Source of the DNA: Sphingosinicella sp. YJ22 | GTDB lineage: Bacteria > Pseudomonadota > Alphaproteobacteria > Sphingomonadales > Sphingomonadaceae | Length of the DNA: 64,000 bases | NCBI RefSeq assembly: GCF_011320075.1 | Contig: NZ_JAANPA010000003.1 | Span: 1-64,000, forward strand | Reading direction: 5' to 3' | Part shown: positions 19,297 to 34,609 of the stretch, in pieces | Layout of the letters: every line of letters begins with the position of its first letter | Position numbering within the stretch: position 1 is the stretch's first letter | Notes under the pieces: model-generated | Database searches by the model: none | What the model saw: the letters and a program-made list of their open reading frames with translations, nothing else | Told to the model about the DNA's origin: nothing | Program-made: the position numbers and the translations under genes

Positions 19297-20148
19297 ATGC
19301 GGCGTTTTGCGTGGCTGGTCTGGATTCTCGCTCTCGTTGCTCAGCCTGCCTGGGCCCAGACTTCGGCGCGGCTTCAGCCGCTCGAGCAACGGCTCGCCGC
19401 GCTGGCGACCGAGAATCCCGGCGACTACGGCTTCGCCGCGCTCGATCTCGCGACCGGCGAGACAGTCAGCTTCAATGGCGACCAAGCCTTCCCAATGGCG
19501 AGCACGATGAAGATCGCCGTCGCCGCCGCCTATCTCGACGACGTCGAGGCCGGTCGGCGCAGCCTCGACGACAGTGTCGGCGGCGTCAGCGCCCGCAGGC
19601 TGATGGATGCGATGATCACGCGCAGCGACAACCGCGCGACCGACCAGTTGATCGCGATGCTTGGCGGCCCAGCGGTGGTGGACGAGTGGCTGCGGAGCCA
19701 CGGAGTCACCGGCATGCGTGTCGACCGGACCATCGCCCAGCTGCTCGCCGCCCGCCGCGACCTGCGCGACGTGCGCGATTCCAGCACGCCCGTGGCGATG
19801 CTCAACCTGCTCCGGCTGATCGACAGCGGCAGGGTGCTGCAGCCGCACAGCCGCGCCATGCTGCTCGACATGATGGCCCGCTGCCGCACCGGATCCAACC
19901 GAATCCGCGGCCTGCTGCCGCCCGGCACCCATGTCGAGAACAAGACCGGCACCTTGAACGGCTACACCGGCGACGTCGGGTTCCTCACCCTGCCCGACGG
20001 CCAGCGCATCGCAGTCGCCTTCTTCGCCCGCTACGGCTCCAACCGCCCCGCCGTCATCGCCAGCGCGGCGCGCGCCATCTATGACAATTTCGCGCCTGGC
20101 GGGGCGCCGGGCGCAAGCAGGGCGACGATGGCGGTCGCACGCCACTAG
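19297..20148 (+). CDS. Class A beta-lactamase-fold serine hydrolase lacking the deacylation Glu
   Basis: The 283-residue exported protein (signal peptide MRRFAWLVWILALVAQPAWA) has the class A order of motifs: Ser69-Thr-Met-Lys72 in FPMASTMK, SDN at 110-112 and KTG at 216-218 (ENKTGTLNGYTG). In true class A enzymes the omega loop holds Glu166 and Asn170 in RWEPELN. Here the same place reads VDRTIAQLLAA, so Ile replaces the Glu and Leu replaces the Asn. It therefore probably acylates but cannot deacylate beta-lactams normally. It may be a penicillin-binding or peptidoglycan-related serine enzyme. A resistance role should not be assumed. Preceded by a GGTGGGG tract. It is divergent from cobB. 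Confidence 0.8.
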   Translation: MRRFAWLVWILALVAQPAWAQTSARLQPLEQRLAALATENPGDYGFAALDLATGETVSFNGDQAFPMASTMKIAVAAAYLDDVEAGRRSLDDSVGGVSARRLMDAMITRSDNRATDQLIAMLGGPAVVDEWLRSHGVTGMRVDRTIAQLLAARRDLRDVRDSSTPVAMLNLLRLIDSGRVLQPHSRAMLLDMMARCRTGSNRIRGLLPPGTHVENKTGTLNGYTGDVGFLTLPDGQRIAVAFFARYGSNRPAVIASAARAIYDNFAPGGAPGASRATMAVARH

Positions 20149-20267
20149 GACCGGCCAGGGCACCAGCCGCAGAGCTGAAGCAATTCGGCCACAGGGCGCC
20201 CGGAACCTGAATCGGCTCGTCGCTTCCCAGCTTCTTGCCCGACTCCCATGAGCTTATCTGTGGGCAC

Positions 20268-20447
20268 ATGAGTATCGCTTGTCTGTTCGGCCACCATCGC
20301 CCCTCCCTCCAATCCATCTCGCGCCGGCAGGGCGGCTATGCCGCCATCTGCGAATCCTGCGCGCGGCCGCTGGAACGCAGCGAAGAAGGCCGCTGGCGTG
20401 CCTCTGAGCCGCTCGATGGACGATCGGGAAGCCGTTCCGCCGCCTGA
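20268..20447 (+). CDS. Small Cys/His-rich protein
   Basis: The 59-residue frame starts MSIACLFGHHRPS and contains GGYAAICESCARPLERS, giving a Cys, His-His and CxxC arrangement that could bind one zinc ion. It is highly charged and cytoplasmic. It stands alone between the beta-lactamase-like gene and a terminator belonging to the opposite strand. I recall similar short proteins as hypothetical in sphingomonads but have no function for it. A longer in-frame start at 20235 is possible. Confidence 0.5.
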   Translation: MSIACLFGHHRPSLQSISRRQGGYAAICESCARPLERSEEGRWRASEPLDGRSGSRSAA

Positions 20448-20464
20448 TCCGGCCCGCCCCGAAA

Positions 20465-20506
20465 CAACAAAAAAGGGGCGCGAGGCCGATTGAACCTCGC
20501 GCCCCC
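20465..20506 (-). terminator. Rho-independent terminator
   Basis: Read on the minus strand, an 11-bp perfect GC stem (20475-20485 paired with 20495-20505, nine-base loop) is followed directly by TTTTTTGTTGTTT. This is a textbook intrinsic terminator located 19 bases after the stop codon of the small membrane protein gene at 20525-20722. Confidence 0.85.
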
Positions 20507-20524
20507 TTCGATCTCGGGCGTGCT

Positions 20525-20722
20525 CTAGTTGGTGGTCGGCTTGACGTTGATGTCGGCCTTGATCTCGGTCGGGTCCGAGCCGCCGCTGAACATCTCGGTG
20601 CCGCCGAACACCAGGAACAGCACCACCAGCACGGCGATGAGCAGGACGACCGCGAGGACGGCGCCGCCACCGCCACGATCGCCGTCTGTCACCACCACGG
20701 TTTCACGATCACGCTCGGCCAT
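20525..20722 (-). CDS. Small single-pass membrane protein
   Basis: The 65-residue product has a charged N-terminus (MAERDRETVVVTDGDRGGGG), one strong hydrophobic segment (AVLAVVLLIAVLVVLFLVFGG) and a short C-terminal tail DPTEIKADINVKPTTN. GGAG lies about eight bases before the ATG and a strong terminator follows, so it is almost certainly expressed as its own unit. The tail is probably periplasmic. I do not recognise a characterised family. It is divergent from dapB. Confidence 0.72.
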   Translation of the reverse strand: MAERDRETVVVTDGDRGGGGAVLAVVLLIAVLVVLFLVFGGTEMFSGGSDPTEIKADINVKPTTN

Positions 20723-20830
20723 TTGAATTACTCCGGCAAGTTGGATTGCGGGGGTTAACGCCCGTTGGTTCCGACTGTTCCGCCCCCGTCCCGGTTGCGC
20801 AGGAGGCCGCTTTCCGCGACATGAGGCCGC

Positions 20831-21562
20831 ATGATCGGCATCGGCATCGTCGGAGCGAAGGGACGGATGGGGCGCGCGATCGCCGCCGTCCTCAAGGAGC
20901 ATGAACGCGCGCGGCTCGTCGGCGGCGCGGACCGAGGCGACGATCCCACCTGGCTGGCCGAGGCCTGCGACGTGCTGATCGACTTCTCCTCGCCCGCCGC
21001 GCTGGCCGGAACGCTCGCCGCCGCCGAGGCCGCGGGGAAACCGGTCGTGATCGGCACCACGGGCATCGGCGACGAGCATCACGCCGCGATCGACCGCGCC
21101 GCTCGGAGCATCCCGGTGCTCCAGGCCGCCAACATGTCACTCGGGGTCAACCTGCTCGCACATCTCGTGCGCGAGGCGGCGGCGCGGCTGGGGCCGGACT
21201 GGGACATCGAGATCGTCGAGATGCACCACCGCCACAAGGTCGACGCGCCATCCGGCACCGCCTTGCTGCTCGGCGAGGCCGCTGCCGCGGGGCGCGGGAT
21301 CGACCTCGCCGCCCATAGCGAGCGCGGCCGCGATGGAATCACCGGGGCGCGCCAGAGCGGCGCCATCGGCTTCGCCTCGCTGCGCGGCGGATCGGTGGCG
21401 GGCGACCACCAGGTCGTGCTGGCCGCGGAGGGGGAGCGGATCGAGCTCGGCCACCGCGCCGAGAGCCGCGACATCTTCGCCCGCGGCGCGGTGCAGGCGG
21501 CCTTGTGGCTGCACGGCCGCCCGGCCCGCCGCTACGCGATGACCGACGTGCTCGGCCTCTGA
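20831..21562 (+). CDS. dapB: 4-hydroxy-tetrahydrodipicolinate reductase
   Basis: The 243-residue enzyme reduces 4-hydroxy-tetrahydrodipicolinate in the diaminopimelate/lysine pathway. It has the N-terminal nucleotide motif GIVGAKGRMGRAI, the strand VLIDFSSPAAL, GTTGIGDEH, NMSLGVNLL and the substrate motif EMHHRHKVDAPSGTAL with the catalytic His and Lys. The C-terminal SRDIFARGAVQAALWL is standard. It lies upstream of nth on the same strand with 94 bp between. No other lysine genes are present here. Confidence 0.94.
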   Translation: MIGIGIVGAKGRMGRAIAAVLKEHERARLVGGADRGDDPTWLAEACDVLIDFSSPAALAGTLAAAEAAGKPVVIGTTGIGDEHHAAIDRAARSIPVLQAANMSLGVNLLAHLVREAAARLGPDWDIEIVEMHHRHKVDAPSGTALLLGEAAAAGRGIDLAAHSERGRDGITGARQSGAIGFASLRGGSVAGDHQVVLAAEGERIELGHRAESRDIFARGAVQAALWLHGRPARRYAMTDVLGL

Positions 21563-21656
21563 TGATCGGGGGAAGAGCTGAGCCTGCCGACATCCCGCCC
21601 GTATGGGAGAGGGGGAGGACAGGTCGTCGGCAGGCTCGGGCCGAGCGGTAAGGCCG

Positions 21657-22337
21657 ATGCTGAAAAAGGATATACCGGAATTCTACCGGTTGCTCGCGGA
21701 GCGCACGCCGAACCCCAAGACCGAACTCAAATCCGTCAACGACTACACCTTGCTCGTCGCGGTGGTGCTGTCGGCCCAGGCGACCGACGCCGGAGTCAAC
21801 CTCGCCACCCGCGACCTGTTCGCCAAGGTGCGGACTCCGCAGGCGATGGTCGCGCTCAGCGAGGAGGGCCTCAAGCAGCACATCAAGACGATCGGCCTGT
21901 TCAACACCAAGGCCAAGAACGTCATCGCCCTGTCGCGCATCCTGGTCGACCAGTATGGCGGCGAGGTGCCGGCCGACCGCGACGCGCTCGAGGCGCTGCC
22001 CGGCGTCGGCCGCAAGACCGCCAACGTGGTGATGAACACCGCGTTCGGGCACGAGACGTTCGCGGTCGACACCCATGTGTTCCGGGTCGCCAACCGCACC
22101 GGCCTTGCGCCCGGCAAGACCGTGCTCGCGGTCGAGACCAAGCTCGATAAGGTGACCCCCCAGCCCTATCGCCGCGACGCCCACCATTTGCTAATCCTGC
22201 ACGGCCGCTATGTGTGCAAGGCGCGCAAGCCGGAATGCTGGCGCTGCGTCGTCGCGCATCTGTGCCGCTACCAGCCCAAGACGCCGCCGCCGGGCACGGT
22301 GCCGGCGCGGCTGGCCAAGAAGGGGGTGAAGGCATGA
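21657..22337 (+). CDS. nth: Endonuclease III
   Basis: The 226-residue DNA glycosylase/AP lyase removes oxidised pyrimidines. The helix-hairpin-helix LPGVGRKTANVVMN carries the catalytic Lys120 and the acid is Asp138 in VDTHVFRVANR, at exactly the E. coli numbers. The iron-sulfur cluster ligands are Cys187, 194, 197 and 203 with spacing 6-2-5. The start chosen (MLKKDIPEFYRLL) fits the family; the frame is open to an upstream ATG at 21603, which would add 18 residues. Its stop overlaps the following lipoprotein gene in ATGA. Confidence 0.94.
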   Translation: MLKKDIPEFYRLLAERTPNPKTELKSVNDYTLLVAVVLSAQATDAGVNLATRDLFAKVRTPQAMVALSEEGLKQHIKTIGLFNTKAKNVIALSRILVDQYGGEVPADRDALEALPGVGRKTANVVMNTAFGHETFAVDTHVFRVANRTGLAPGKTVLAVETKLDKVTPQPYRRDAHHLLILHGRYVCKARKPECWRCVVAHLCRYQPKTPPPGTVPARLAKKGVKA

Positions 22338-22726
22338 GGTTTCCGATCGCTGTCGCGGCAATCGCCTTCGGCGGGCTCGCCGGCTGCACCGGCGACGACG
22401 GCGCCGTGCGCTCGACCGACGCCTGGGCACTCGCCACCGCCAACCCGGTCGCGCCGCCGGTGAGCTGCGTTGAGAAGGCCCGGATCGCCGGCACCGCGGT
22501 GCGCGACGACCGCACGGTCGACTTCTCGCTCGACGATGGCCGACTCATGCGCAACCGCCTTCCGCAAATCTGCCAGGGCCTTCGCGGGAGCCGATTCATA
22601 CAGCGCAGCGCGACCGACCGGCTGTGCAGCACCGACACCATCACCCTGGTGCGCGCCGACGGCAGCGCCCGCGCCAGCTGCGGCCTCGGCAGCTTTCAGC
22701 AGATCACCGTCCCGCCGCGCGGATAG
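22334..22726 (+). CDS. Small lipoprotein of unknown function
   Basis: The 130-residue product starts with a lipoprotein signal (MRFPIAVAAIAFGGLAGC; lipobox LAGC), so the mature protein should begin at Cys18. The mature region has four further cysteines (SCVEKAR, QICQGLR, RLCSTD, ASCGLGS) that could form two disulfides in the periplasm. The segment DDRTVDFSLDDGRLMRNRLP looks beta-rich. It is translationally coupled to nth by a four-base ATGA overlap, but a functional link to DNA repair is unlikely. No family recognised. Confidence 0.68.
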   Translation: MRFPIAVAAIAFGGLAGCTGDDGAVRSTDAWALATANPVAPPVSCVEKARIAGTAVRDDRTVDFSLDDGRLMRNRLPQICQGLRGSRFIQRSATDRLCSTDTITLVRADGSARASCGLGSFQQITVPPRG

Positions 22727-22777
22727 GGGCTGGCTCGCCGCTTTTCCTTTTGCTAGACGCCCCTCCTCCCGCGCGAT

Positions 22778-22854
<77 letters not shown>

Positions 22855-23013
22855 GCCATTCCTTCCCTGTTCGTAGACCGCGCGCTAACCCGTCGATTGG
22901 TCGGTCGTGGGTCGACCGGCGCCGTGATCCGCATTCGCCTAGGACTTCCCCGCCCCGCCACGCCGGAGTAGGAGGGGCGCCGACCCATCCTGTTGCTTGA
23001 GAAGGAGCGCGCC

Positions 23014-24072
23014 ATGGCGACGCAGCAAACGGTTCGCGAGAACCCGATCGGCCTCAACGGCTTCGAATTCGTCGAGTTCACCGGCCCCGATCCGGAGGCG
23101 CTCGCCGGCCTGTTCACCAGGCTCGGCTTCACCCATGTCGGCAACCACCGCGGCAAGGCGATCCGCCGCTACTGCCAGGGCGACGTCAACTTCATCCTCA
23201 ACATGGAGCCGACCGGCCACGCCGCCGAGTTCCGCGCCGCCCACGGCCCCTCGGCCAGCGCGATGGCGTTCCGCGTCGAGGATTCCGCCACGGCGCTCAA
23301 GCTCGCGGTCGAGCGCGGCGCCACCGAGACCAAGGGCGACCTCGACCTGCCGGCGCTGGAAGGGATCGGCGGATCCTATCTCTATCTCGTCGATCCCTCC
23401 GCCCAGGAGCGCCTCTACGAGCAGGATTTCGAGACGATCGCCGAGTGCGGCCCCGGCGCCGGCCTCCACACGCTCGACCACCTCACCCACAATGTGAACC
23501 GCGGCCGGATGAACCACTGGGCGTCCTTCTACGAGCGCATCTTCAACTTCCGCGAGATCCGCTATTTCGACATCGAGGGCCAGCAGACCGGCCTGCTGTC
23601 GCGGGCGATGACCGCGCCCGACGACAAGATCCGCATCCCCTTGAACGAGAGCCAGGACGATTATTCGCAGATCGCGGAATATCTGAAGGAATATAAGGGT
23701 GAGGGCATCCAGCACCTCGCCTTCGCGACCGACGACATCTTCAAGACGGTCGACCAGCTCCGCGCCGCGGGCGTCAAGTTCCAGGACAGCCCCGACACCT
23801 ATTACGACATGATCGACCAGCGCATCCCGCATCACGAGCATGACGTTCAGGCGATGCGCGACCGCCGCATCCTGATCGACGGCTCGCCCGAGACCGGCGA
23901 GGGCCTGCTCCTGCAGATCTTCACCGAGAATATGGTCGGGCCGATCTTCTTCGAGATCATCCAGCGCAAGGGCAACGAGGGCTTCGGCGAGGGCAATTTC
24001 AAGGCTTTGTTCGAGAGCATCGAGCTCGACCAGATCCGCCGCGGGGTGATCCCCGCGAAAGCCGAGGCGTGA
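23014..24072 (+). CDS. hppD: 4-hydroxyphenylpyruvate dioxygenase
   Basis: The 352-residue non-haem iron enzyme turns 4-hydroxyphenylpyruvate into homogentisate in tyrosine breakdown. The iron ligands of the second vicinal-oxygen-chelate domain are His156 (LDHLTHNV), His234 (GIQHLAF) and Glu314 (FFEIIQR). GAAGGAG lies six bases before the ATG at 23014; a TTG 21 bases upstream is in frame but unlikely. It is the first gene of a three-gene operon with four-base overlaps (GTGA, then ATGA), so all three enzymes are probably made in equal amounts. A maleylacetoacetate isomerase gene, which completes the pathway, is not in the window. Confidence 0.95.
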   Translation: MATQQTVRENPIGLNGFEFVEFTGPDPEALAGLFTRLGFTHVGNHRGKAIRRYCQGDVNFILNMEPTGHAAEFRAAHGPSASAMAFRVEDSATALKLAVERGATETKGDLDLPALEGIGGSYLYLVDPSAQERLYEQDFETIAECGPGAGLHTLDHLTHNVNRGRMNHWASFYERIFNFREIRYFDIEGQQTGLLSRAMTAPDDKIRIPLNESQDDYSQIAEYLKEYKGEGIQHLAFATDDIFKTVDQLRAAGVKFQDSPDTYYDMIDQRIPHHEHDVQAMRDRRILIDGSPETGEGLLLQIFTENMVGPIFFEIIQRKGNEGFGEGNFKALFESIELDQIRRGVIPAKAEA

Positions 24073-25385
24073 GCCCACCCGTCGCGCGGGAGCAGGACGT
24101 GGCGGATTACTTCCCCGGCTTCGGCGGGCATTTCGAGACGGAGGCGGTGCCGGGGGCGCTGCCGAAGGGGCGCAATTCGCCGCAGCGGCCGCCGTTCGGG
24201 CTCTATGCCGAGCAGCTGAGCGGGACGGCCTTCACGGCGCCGCGCGACCATAATCGGCGGTCGTGGCTGTACCGGCTGCGGCCGTCGGCCGAGCACCCAC
24301 CCTATCGCCGCTACGACGGCGCCAAGCTGTTCGCGCCGGGCACCTTGGACAAGCCGCTGCCGCCCAACCGCCTGCGCTGGAACCCGCTCGACCTGCCGAG
24401 CGAGCCGACGGACTTCGTCGACGGCCTCGTGACGATGATGGCCAACCGCTCGCCTGAAAGTCTCGAGGGCGTCGCGGTCCATGTCTACCGCGCCACCAGG
24501 GACATGGAGCGGCGCGCCTTCTTCAACGCCGACGGCGAATTGCTGATCATCCCCGAGCAGGGCCGGCTCGAGCTACTGACCGAGCTCGGCCGCGTCGACC
24601 TTTCACCAGGCGAGGTCGCGCTGGTTCCGCGCGGGGTGCGTTTCCGGGTCATGCTTCCGGACGGCCAGGCCCGCGGCTATGTCGCCGAGAACCAGGGCGC
24701 GCTGTTCCGCCTGCCCGATCTGGGCCCGATCGGCTCCAACGGCCTAGCCAATCCACGGGATTTCCTCACCCCTCGCGCCTGGTTCGAAGACCGCGACGAG
24801 CCGTTCGAGCTCGTGCAAAAATCGCTTGGGTCCCTGTGGGTCACCGAGCTCGGCCACAGCCCGCTCGACGTTGTCGCCTGGCACGGCAATCTCGCGCCGT
24901 GGAAGTACGATTTGAGCCTGTTCAACACGATCGGCACGATCAGCTACGACCACCCCGATCCCAGCATCTTCACCGTTCTGACTTCGCCCAGCGACGTGCA
25001 GGGCCGGGCCAATGCCGACTTCGTCATCTTTCCGCCTCGCTGGATGGTCGCCGAGGACACGTTCCGGCCGCCCTGGTTCCATCGCAACGTGATGAGCGAG
25101 TGCATGGGCCTGATCCACGGTGCCTATGACGCCAAGGCCGAGGGCTTCGCGCCGGGCGGGCTCAGCCTGCACAACCTCATGGCCGGCCACGGGCCCGACG
25201 TGGCGAGCTGGCAGGCGGCGAGCGAGGCGGAGCTGAAGCCGCACAAGATCGAAGGGACGATGGCCTTCATGGTCGAAACGTGCTGGCCCTATCGCCCGAC
25301 CCGGTTTGCGCTGGAGAGCGACGCGCTCCAGAAGGACTATGACGCCGCCTGGGGCGGCTTTCCGAAAGCGAGGCTGCCCGAATGA
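24069..25385 (+). CDS. hmgA: Homogentisate 1,2-dioxygenase
   Basis: The 438-residue dioxygenase opens the ring of homogentisate to maleylacetoacetate. Family signatures are [22 protein letters not shown] near the N-terminus (shown here only in part: [11 protein letters not shown]), the central PRGVRFRV, and the iron-ligand region [21 protein letters not shown], represented by [11 protein letters not shown] with His and Glu ligands, then the His in [13 protein letters not shown]. The GTG start overlaps the hppD stop; an alternative start may lie at the GTG before DYFPGFGG. Length and motif order are normal. Confidence 0.94.
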   Translation: MSPPVAREQDVADYFPGFGGHFETEAVPGALPKGRNSPQRPPFGLYAEQLSGTAFTAPRDHNRRSWLYRLRPSAEHPPYRRYDGAKLFAPGTLDKPLPPNRLRWNPLDLPSEPTDFVDGLVTMMANRSPESLEGVAVHVYRATRDMERRAFFNADGELLIIPEQGRLELLTELGRVDLSPGEVALVPRGVRFRVMLPDGQARGYVAENQGALFRLPDLGPIGSNGLANPRDFLTPRAWFEDRDEPFELVQKSLGSLWVTELGHSPLDVVAWHGNLAPWKYDLSLFNTIGTISYDHPDPSIFTVLTSPSDVQGRANADFVIFPPRWMVAEDTFRPPWFHRNVMSECMGLIHGAYDAKAEGFAPGGLSLHNLMAGHGPDVASWQAASEAELKPHKIEGTMAFMVETCWPYRPTRFALESDALQKDYDAAWGGFPKARLPE

Positions 25386-26389
25386 AACTTGGTTCCTTGA
25401 AGGGCGGCCGCGACGGACGCCTCGTCGTGGTCAGCGACGATCTCGCTTGGTGCGCCGACGCGACCCATATCGCGCCGACGCTGCAGGCCGCGCTCGACGA
25501 TTGGGCCGAGGTCGCGCCGCAGCTCGAGCTGCTCGCCACCGACCTCGCCCACGAGGTCATCCCGATGATGCGCTTCCACGAGCGCCAGGCCGACGCCCCC
25601 CTGCCCCGCGCCTATCAGTGGGCCGACGGCTCGGCCTACGTGAACCATGTCGAGCTGGTGCGCAAAGCACGCGGCGCCGAGATGCCGGAGAGCTTCTGGA
25701 CCGACCCGCTGATGTACCAGGGCGGCTCCGACGAACTTCTGGCCCCGCGCGACCCGATCCCGCTGGCGGACGAAAGTTGGGGCTGCGACCTCGAGGCCGA
25801 AGTGGTGGTCGTGGTGGACGACGTGCCGCAGGGCTGCACCCGCGAGCAGGCGCTCGGCCACATCAAGCTCATTGGCCTCGTCAACGACGTGAGCCTGCGC
25901 AACCTCATCCCGGCCGAGCTCGCCAAGGGCTTCGGCTTCGTCCAGTCAAAGCCCGCCTCCGCGCTGTCGCCTGTGCTGGTCACGCCCGACAAGCTCGGCG
26001 GCGCCTGGCAGGACGGCAAGCTCAGCGGCATTCTCAAGGTCGATCTCAACGGCCAGCCCTTCGGCCGCGCCGACGCCGGGGTCGACATGACCTTCGACTT
26101 CGGCACCTTGATCGCTCACCTCGCTAAGACCCGGAATCTCGGCGCCGGCTCCATCATCGGATCGGGCACGGTGTCCAACCGCGACTCCGACGGCGGCCCC
26201 GGCAAGCCGGTCGACCGCGGCGGGCGCGGCTATTCCTGCCTCGCCGAGGTGCGCACCGTCGAGACGATCCTCGACGGCAAGGCGGCCACGCCCTTCCTCA
26301 AGCATGGCGACAGCGTCCGCATCTGGATGGAGGACGAGACCGGCCACTCCATCTTCGGAGCGATCGAGCAGGAAGTCGTGCCCGCCTGA
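25382..26389 (+). CDS. fahA: Fumarylacetoacetate hydrolase
   Basis: The 335-residue protein is in the FAH family and, from its position as third gene after hppD and hmgA, should cleave fumarylacetoacetate to fumarate and acetoacetate. The metal-binding acidic residues appear in [14 protein letters not shown] and [11 protein letters not shown], and the substrate region contains [16 protein letters not shown]. The end region [20 protein letters not shown] is the usual GD.V..E motif. The start ATGA overlaps the hmgA stop. It is close to single-domain bacterial FAHs in length. Alternative: a related acylpyruvase, made unlikely by the operon. Confidence 0.92.
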   Translation: MKLGSLKGGRDGRLVVVSDDLAWCADATHIAPTLQAALDDWAEVAPQLELLATDLAHEVIPMMRFHERQADAPLPRAYQWADGSAYVNHVELVRKARGAEMPESFWTDPLMYQGGSDELLAPRDPIPLADESWGCDLEAEVVVVVDDVPQGCTREQALGHIKLIGLVNDVSLRNLIPAELAKGFGFVQSKPASALSPVLVTPDKLGGAWQDGKLSGILKVDLNGQPFGRADAGVDMTFDFGTLIAHLAKTRNLGAGSIIGSGTVSNRDSDGGPGKPVDRGGRGYSCLAEVRTVETILDGKAATPFLKHGDSVRIWMEDETGHSIFGAIEQEVVPA

Positions 26390-26395
26390 GCGGGC
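26380..26395. terminator. Short hairpin across the fahA stop codon
   Basis: GCCCGC-CTGA-GCGGGC forms a six-bp stem with four-base loop, and contains the fahA stop (26387-26389). It lies between two convergent genes, so it may act as a weak shared terminator, but no T-run follows on either strand. Confidence 0.3.
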
Positions 26396-27051
26396 TATTC
26401 GACGCGGAAGTCGGTGACGATCAGGCGGGCGCGGCCGGTGGCGTAGACGCCATGGCCATAGCCGTCGCCGCCGCCGAGCACGAAGCCGACCTGGTCGGCA
26501 TTGGCGACCGCGTCGCGAAAGCCGGCGGGATTGGTCCGGGCGCTCGACCGCTCGACCGCGGTCCAGTTGCCGTCGAGCGGCGCGACCATCTCGAACGTGC
26601 CCGGCTGTAGCGGCGAGTGGGTCGCGAAGGTGCCGTACCAGCGATAGGCCTCGTAGCGGCCGCGTGCGCTCCAATTGTCGCCGCTGCGCTGGAAGAACGG
26701 CGTGATCATCGACGCCTGCGCGGGATTGGTGCGCGGCACGATGCGCACGCCGGGCGCCGCCTCGATGCGGTAGCGCATGACGATGCGGCGCTTGCCGGCG
26801 AGCGAGCCGTGACGGAAAGTGACGTAATGGACGCTGCCCGGCGCCTGCGGCAGGTCGATCGCGAACCCGCCGCCGCGAAGCGCGGTCGGATGCAGCGGCA
26901 TGCCGTGCGAATAATTGCGGCCGCGGATGATCGGACCGATCGTCCACGCGCCCGCGGCCGGGGCCTGCACTGCCGAAGCGGCGGTCGTGGCCGCTCCGCC
27001 ATCACAAGCGGCAAGCGACAACGCGAACAGGGTGGCGGCGTGAAACAACAT
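26395..27051 (-). CDS. Lipoprotein of unknown function, beta-rich
   Basis: The 218-residue product begins MLFHAATLFALSLAACDGG; LAAC is a good lipobox, predicting a lipid-anchored protein with mature start at Cys16. The rest is rich in beta-strand patterns (RRIVMRYRIEA, TFEMVAPLDGNW, ARLIVTDFRVE), and the ending resembles the last strand of a carbohydrate-binding-like jelly roll. Tryptophan and aromatic residues are frequent (RYEAYRWYGTF). I do not know its ligand. Monocistronic; convergent with fahA. Confidence 0.65.
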   Translation of the reverse strand: MLFHAATLFALSLAACDGGAATTAASAVQAPAAGAWTIGPIIRGRNYSHGMPLHPTALRGGGFAIDLPQAPGSVHYVTFRHGSLAGKRRIVMRYRIEAAPGVRIVPRTNPAQASMITPFFQRSGDNWSARGRYEAYRWYGTFATHSPLQPGTFEMVAPLDGNWTAVERSSARTNPAGFRDAVANADQVGFVLGGGDGYGHGVYATGRARLIVTDFRVE

Positions 27052-27148
27052 CGAACGGTCCTCGAAAAGGCGTGATCTGCCCGCGCCTTAACCGAACTCG
27101 TCCTGCCTGAGCCTGAACCCGCGAGTCAGCTGCGGTGCAGATTCTGGC

Positions 27149-29230
27149 TCAGGCCGCCGCCTTGGCGCCCTCCATCGTCGCGGTCAGGCATGACCGCATC
27201 TGCTCCGGCGTGAACGGCTTGGGCAGGATGGCGACGTTGGCGGGCCGCTCGCCGATCGATTCCGTGTCGGCATAGCCGGTGATGATGATCGCCGGCAGGC
27301 CCGGCATCCGCTCGCGCGCCTGGCGGATCAGCTCGGCGCCCGACAGCTTGGGCATCGCATAGTCGCTGACCAGCAAGTCGAAGCCGTCCACCGCGGCCTG
27401 GATCAAGGCCAGGGCCTCCGGTCCGTCCCCAGCGGTGGTCACCTGGTGGCCCATGTCCCCAAGCAGGCCGGCGGTGATCGCGCGAACGCCGTCATGGTCG
27501 TCGACCAGCAGGATCCTGAGCGGGTCGCCGTCGGGCTCTTCGGCCGTCTCGCGCGCCTTGCCGGGATGGGGCTCTTCGGACGCCTCCGCCCGCGGCAGCC
27601 AAATCTCCACGCGGGTGCCCTTGCCGACGTGGCTCGCGATGCGGATCGCTCCGCCCGACTGCTTGGCGAAGCCATAGACCATGGACAGGCCGAGGCCGGT
27701 GCCCTTGCCGACTTCCTTGGTGGTGAAGAAAGGCTCCATCACCTGCTCGATCATGTCCGGCGCGATGCCGTGGCCGGTGTCGGTGACCGACAGGACGACA
27801 TAGTCGCCGGGCGCGAGGTCGCCCTCGCCATGGTCCGGCGCCACCTTGCGATTGTCGGCGGCGACGGTGATCGTGCCGCCCTCGGGCATGGCGTCGCGCG
27901 CGTTGATGATGAGGTTCATCAACGCGAGCTCGAGCTGCGCCTCGTCGGCGAACGCGCAGCCGGGATTCTCCGCGATCTGCCACTCGACCTCGACCAGGCC
28001 GCCGAGCGTGTGGGCGACGAGGTCCGATACCGACTTGGCGAGGTGATTGATCTCGATGCGGTCAGGTTGCAGCTGCTGGCGCCGCGCGAAGGCGAGCAGC
28101 CGGCGTACCAGCTCGGACCCCTGCTCCGCCGCGTGCCGCGCCATGCCGAGGATCTTCTTGTGGTCGTCCTCGAGCGGCAGCCGTTTCTCGATGATCGACA
28201 GGCCGCCAAGCACCGCTGCGAGCAGATTGTTGAAGTCGTGCGCGATGCCGCCGGTGAGCTGGCCGATCGCGTCCATTTTGCGCGCCTGGACAAGCTGGCT
28301 TTCGAGCAGGCGCCGGTCGGTGACATCCATCAGGGTGCCGGCATATTCGACCGGCTTGCCGGCGGGATCACGCAGCAGGACCGCCTGGTCCAGGAAATGC
28401 TTGTATTCGCCGCTCGCGCAGCGCCAGCGATACTCGATGGCGAGCGCTCCGGTGCGCTTGCGCTCGTCGAGCGCCGCCATCACCCGCTCGCGATCCTCCG
28501 GGTGCAGCTGTTCGGACCATTGCCCCGCGCGTTCCTGCGCCTGGCCGTAGGTATACCCGGTGACCGCCTCGAAATTGCCGCTGACGAAGCCGGGCTGGCG
28601 CGGATTGCCCTCGAGCGGCTCCAGGTAAAGGATGATCGGCAGCGATTCGATGATCGCGGCCTGGCGCTGCTGCGCCCTCCTCAGCTCCTGCTCGGTGCGC
28701 AGAAGCTCGGCATTGGCCTTGAGGTTGGCGTCCAGCAGTTCCTGTTCGGCCCTGGCCTTGCGCTCGACCTCCTTGGTCATGTTGAACAGGTCGACGAACA
28801 CCGCGACCTTGGACCTGAGCACGGTCGCGTCGACCGGCTTGAAGACATAGTCGACCGCGCCCATCGAATAGCCGCGCAGCAGATGCTCCATGTCCTTGTT
28901 GACCGCGGACAGAAAGACGATCGGGATGCGCTTGGTCTGCTCGCGCGAGCGGACCATCTGGGCGGTCTCGTAGCCGTCCATGCCGGGCATGTAGACGTCG
29001 AGCAGGATGACCGCGAACTCGCCCTTCAGCAGGTGGCGAAGCGCCTCCTCGCCCGAGCTCGCGACGACCACTTCGGCGACTTCCTCGAGCACGGTGCGGA
29101 TGGCGAGCAGGTTGCGCTCGTCGTCGTCGACCACGAGCACTCGGGCGCGCGCGCTGGCCGCTTCGGCCGTAGCCAGCTTGGGCGCGGCCGCCGGCGCGGC
29201 CTTCGACGCTGCAGGTTTGATCGAAGCCAT
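27149..29230 (-). CDS. Hybrid sensor histidine kinase (REC-PAS-HisKA-HATPase-REC)
   Basis: The 693-residue cytoplasmic protein has: receiver 1 (residues 30-150; DDD at 35-37 and phospho-acceptor Asp78 in [11 protein letters not shown]), a coiled coil (155-190), a PAS domain (190-310), HisKA with His331 in [11 protein letters not shown], HATPase with [18 protein letters not shown] and [11 protein letters not shown], and receiver 2 (570-690; Asp623 in VSDYAMP). The HDFNNLL box marks the HWE-unlike NtrB/hybrid-kinase type common in alphaproteobacteria. No membrane segments are present. It starts three bases after the poly-HAMP kinase stop, so the two form an operon, probably exchanging phosphate through the N-terminal receiver. 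Confidence 0.93.
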   Translation of the reverse strand: MASIKPAASKAAPAAAPKLATAEAASARARVLVVDDDERNLLAIRTVLEEVAEVVVASSGEEALRHLLKGEFAVILLDVYMPGMDGYETAQMVRSREQTKRIPIVFLSAVNKDMEHLLRGYSMGAVDYVFKPVDATVLRSKVAVFVDLFNMTKEVERKARAEQELLDANLKANAELLRTEQELRRAQQRQAAIIESLPIILYLEPLEGNPRQPGFVSGNFEAVTGYTYGQAQERAGQWSEQLHPEDRERVMAALDERKRTGALAIEYRWRCASGEYKHFLDQAVLLRDPAGKPVEYAGTLMDVTDRRLLESQLVQARKMDAIGQLTGGIAHDFNNLLAAVLGGLSIIEKRLPLEDDHKKILGMARHAAEQGSELVRRLLAFARRQQLQPDRIEINHLAKSVSDLVAHTLGGLVEVEWQIAENPGCAFADEAQLELALMNLIINARDAMPEGGTITVAADNRKVAPDHGEGDLAPGDYVVLSVTDTGHGIAPDMIEQVMEPFFTTKEVGKGTGLGLSMVYGFAKQSGGAIRIASHVGKGTRVEIWLPRAEASEEPHPGKARETAEEPDGDPLRILLVDDHDGVRAITAGLLGDMGHQVTTAGDGPEALALIQAAVDGFDLLVSDYAMPKLSGAELIRQARERMPGLPAIIITGYADTESIGERPANVAILPKPFTPEQMRSCLTATMEGAKAAA

Positions 29231-29233
29231 GTG

Positions 29234-34609
<5,376 letters not shown>

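Noticed and set aside
19297-20148. Calling this gene an antibiotic-resistance beta-lactamase
   Set aside because: The deacylation residues at positions equal to Glu166 and Asn170 are Ile and Leu, so hydrolysis is not supported by the sequence.
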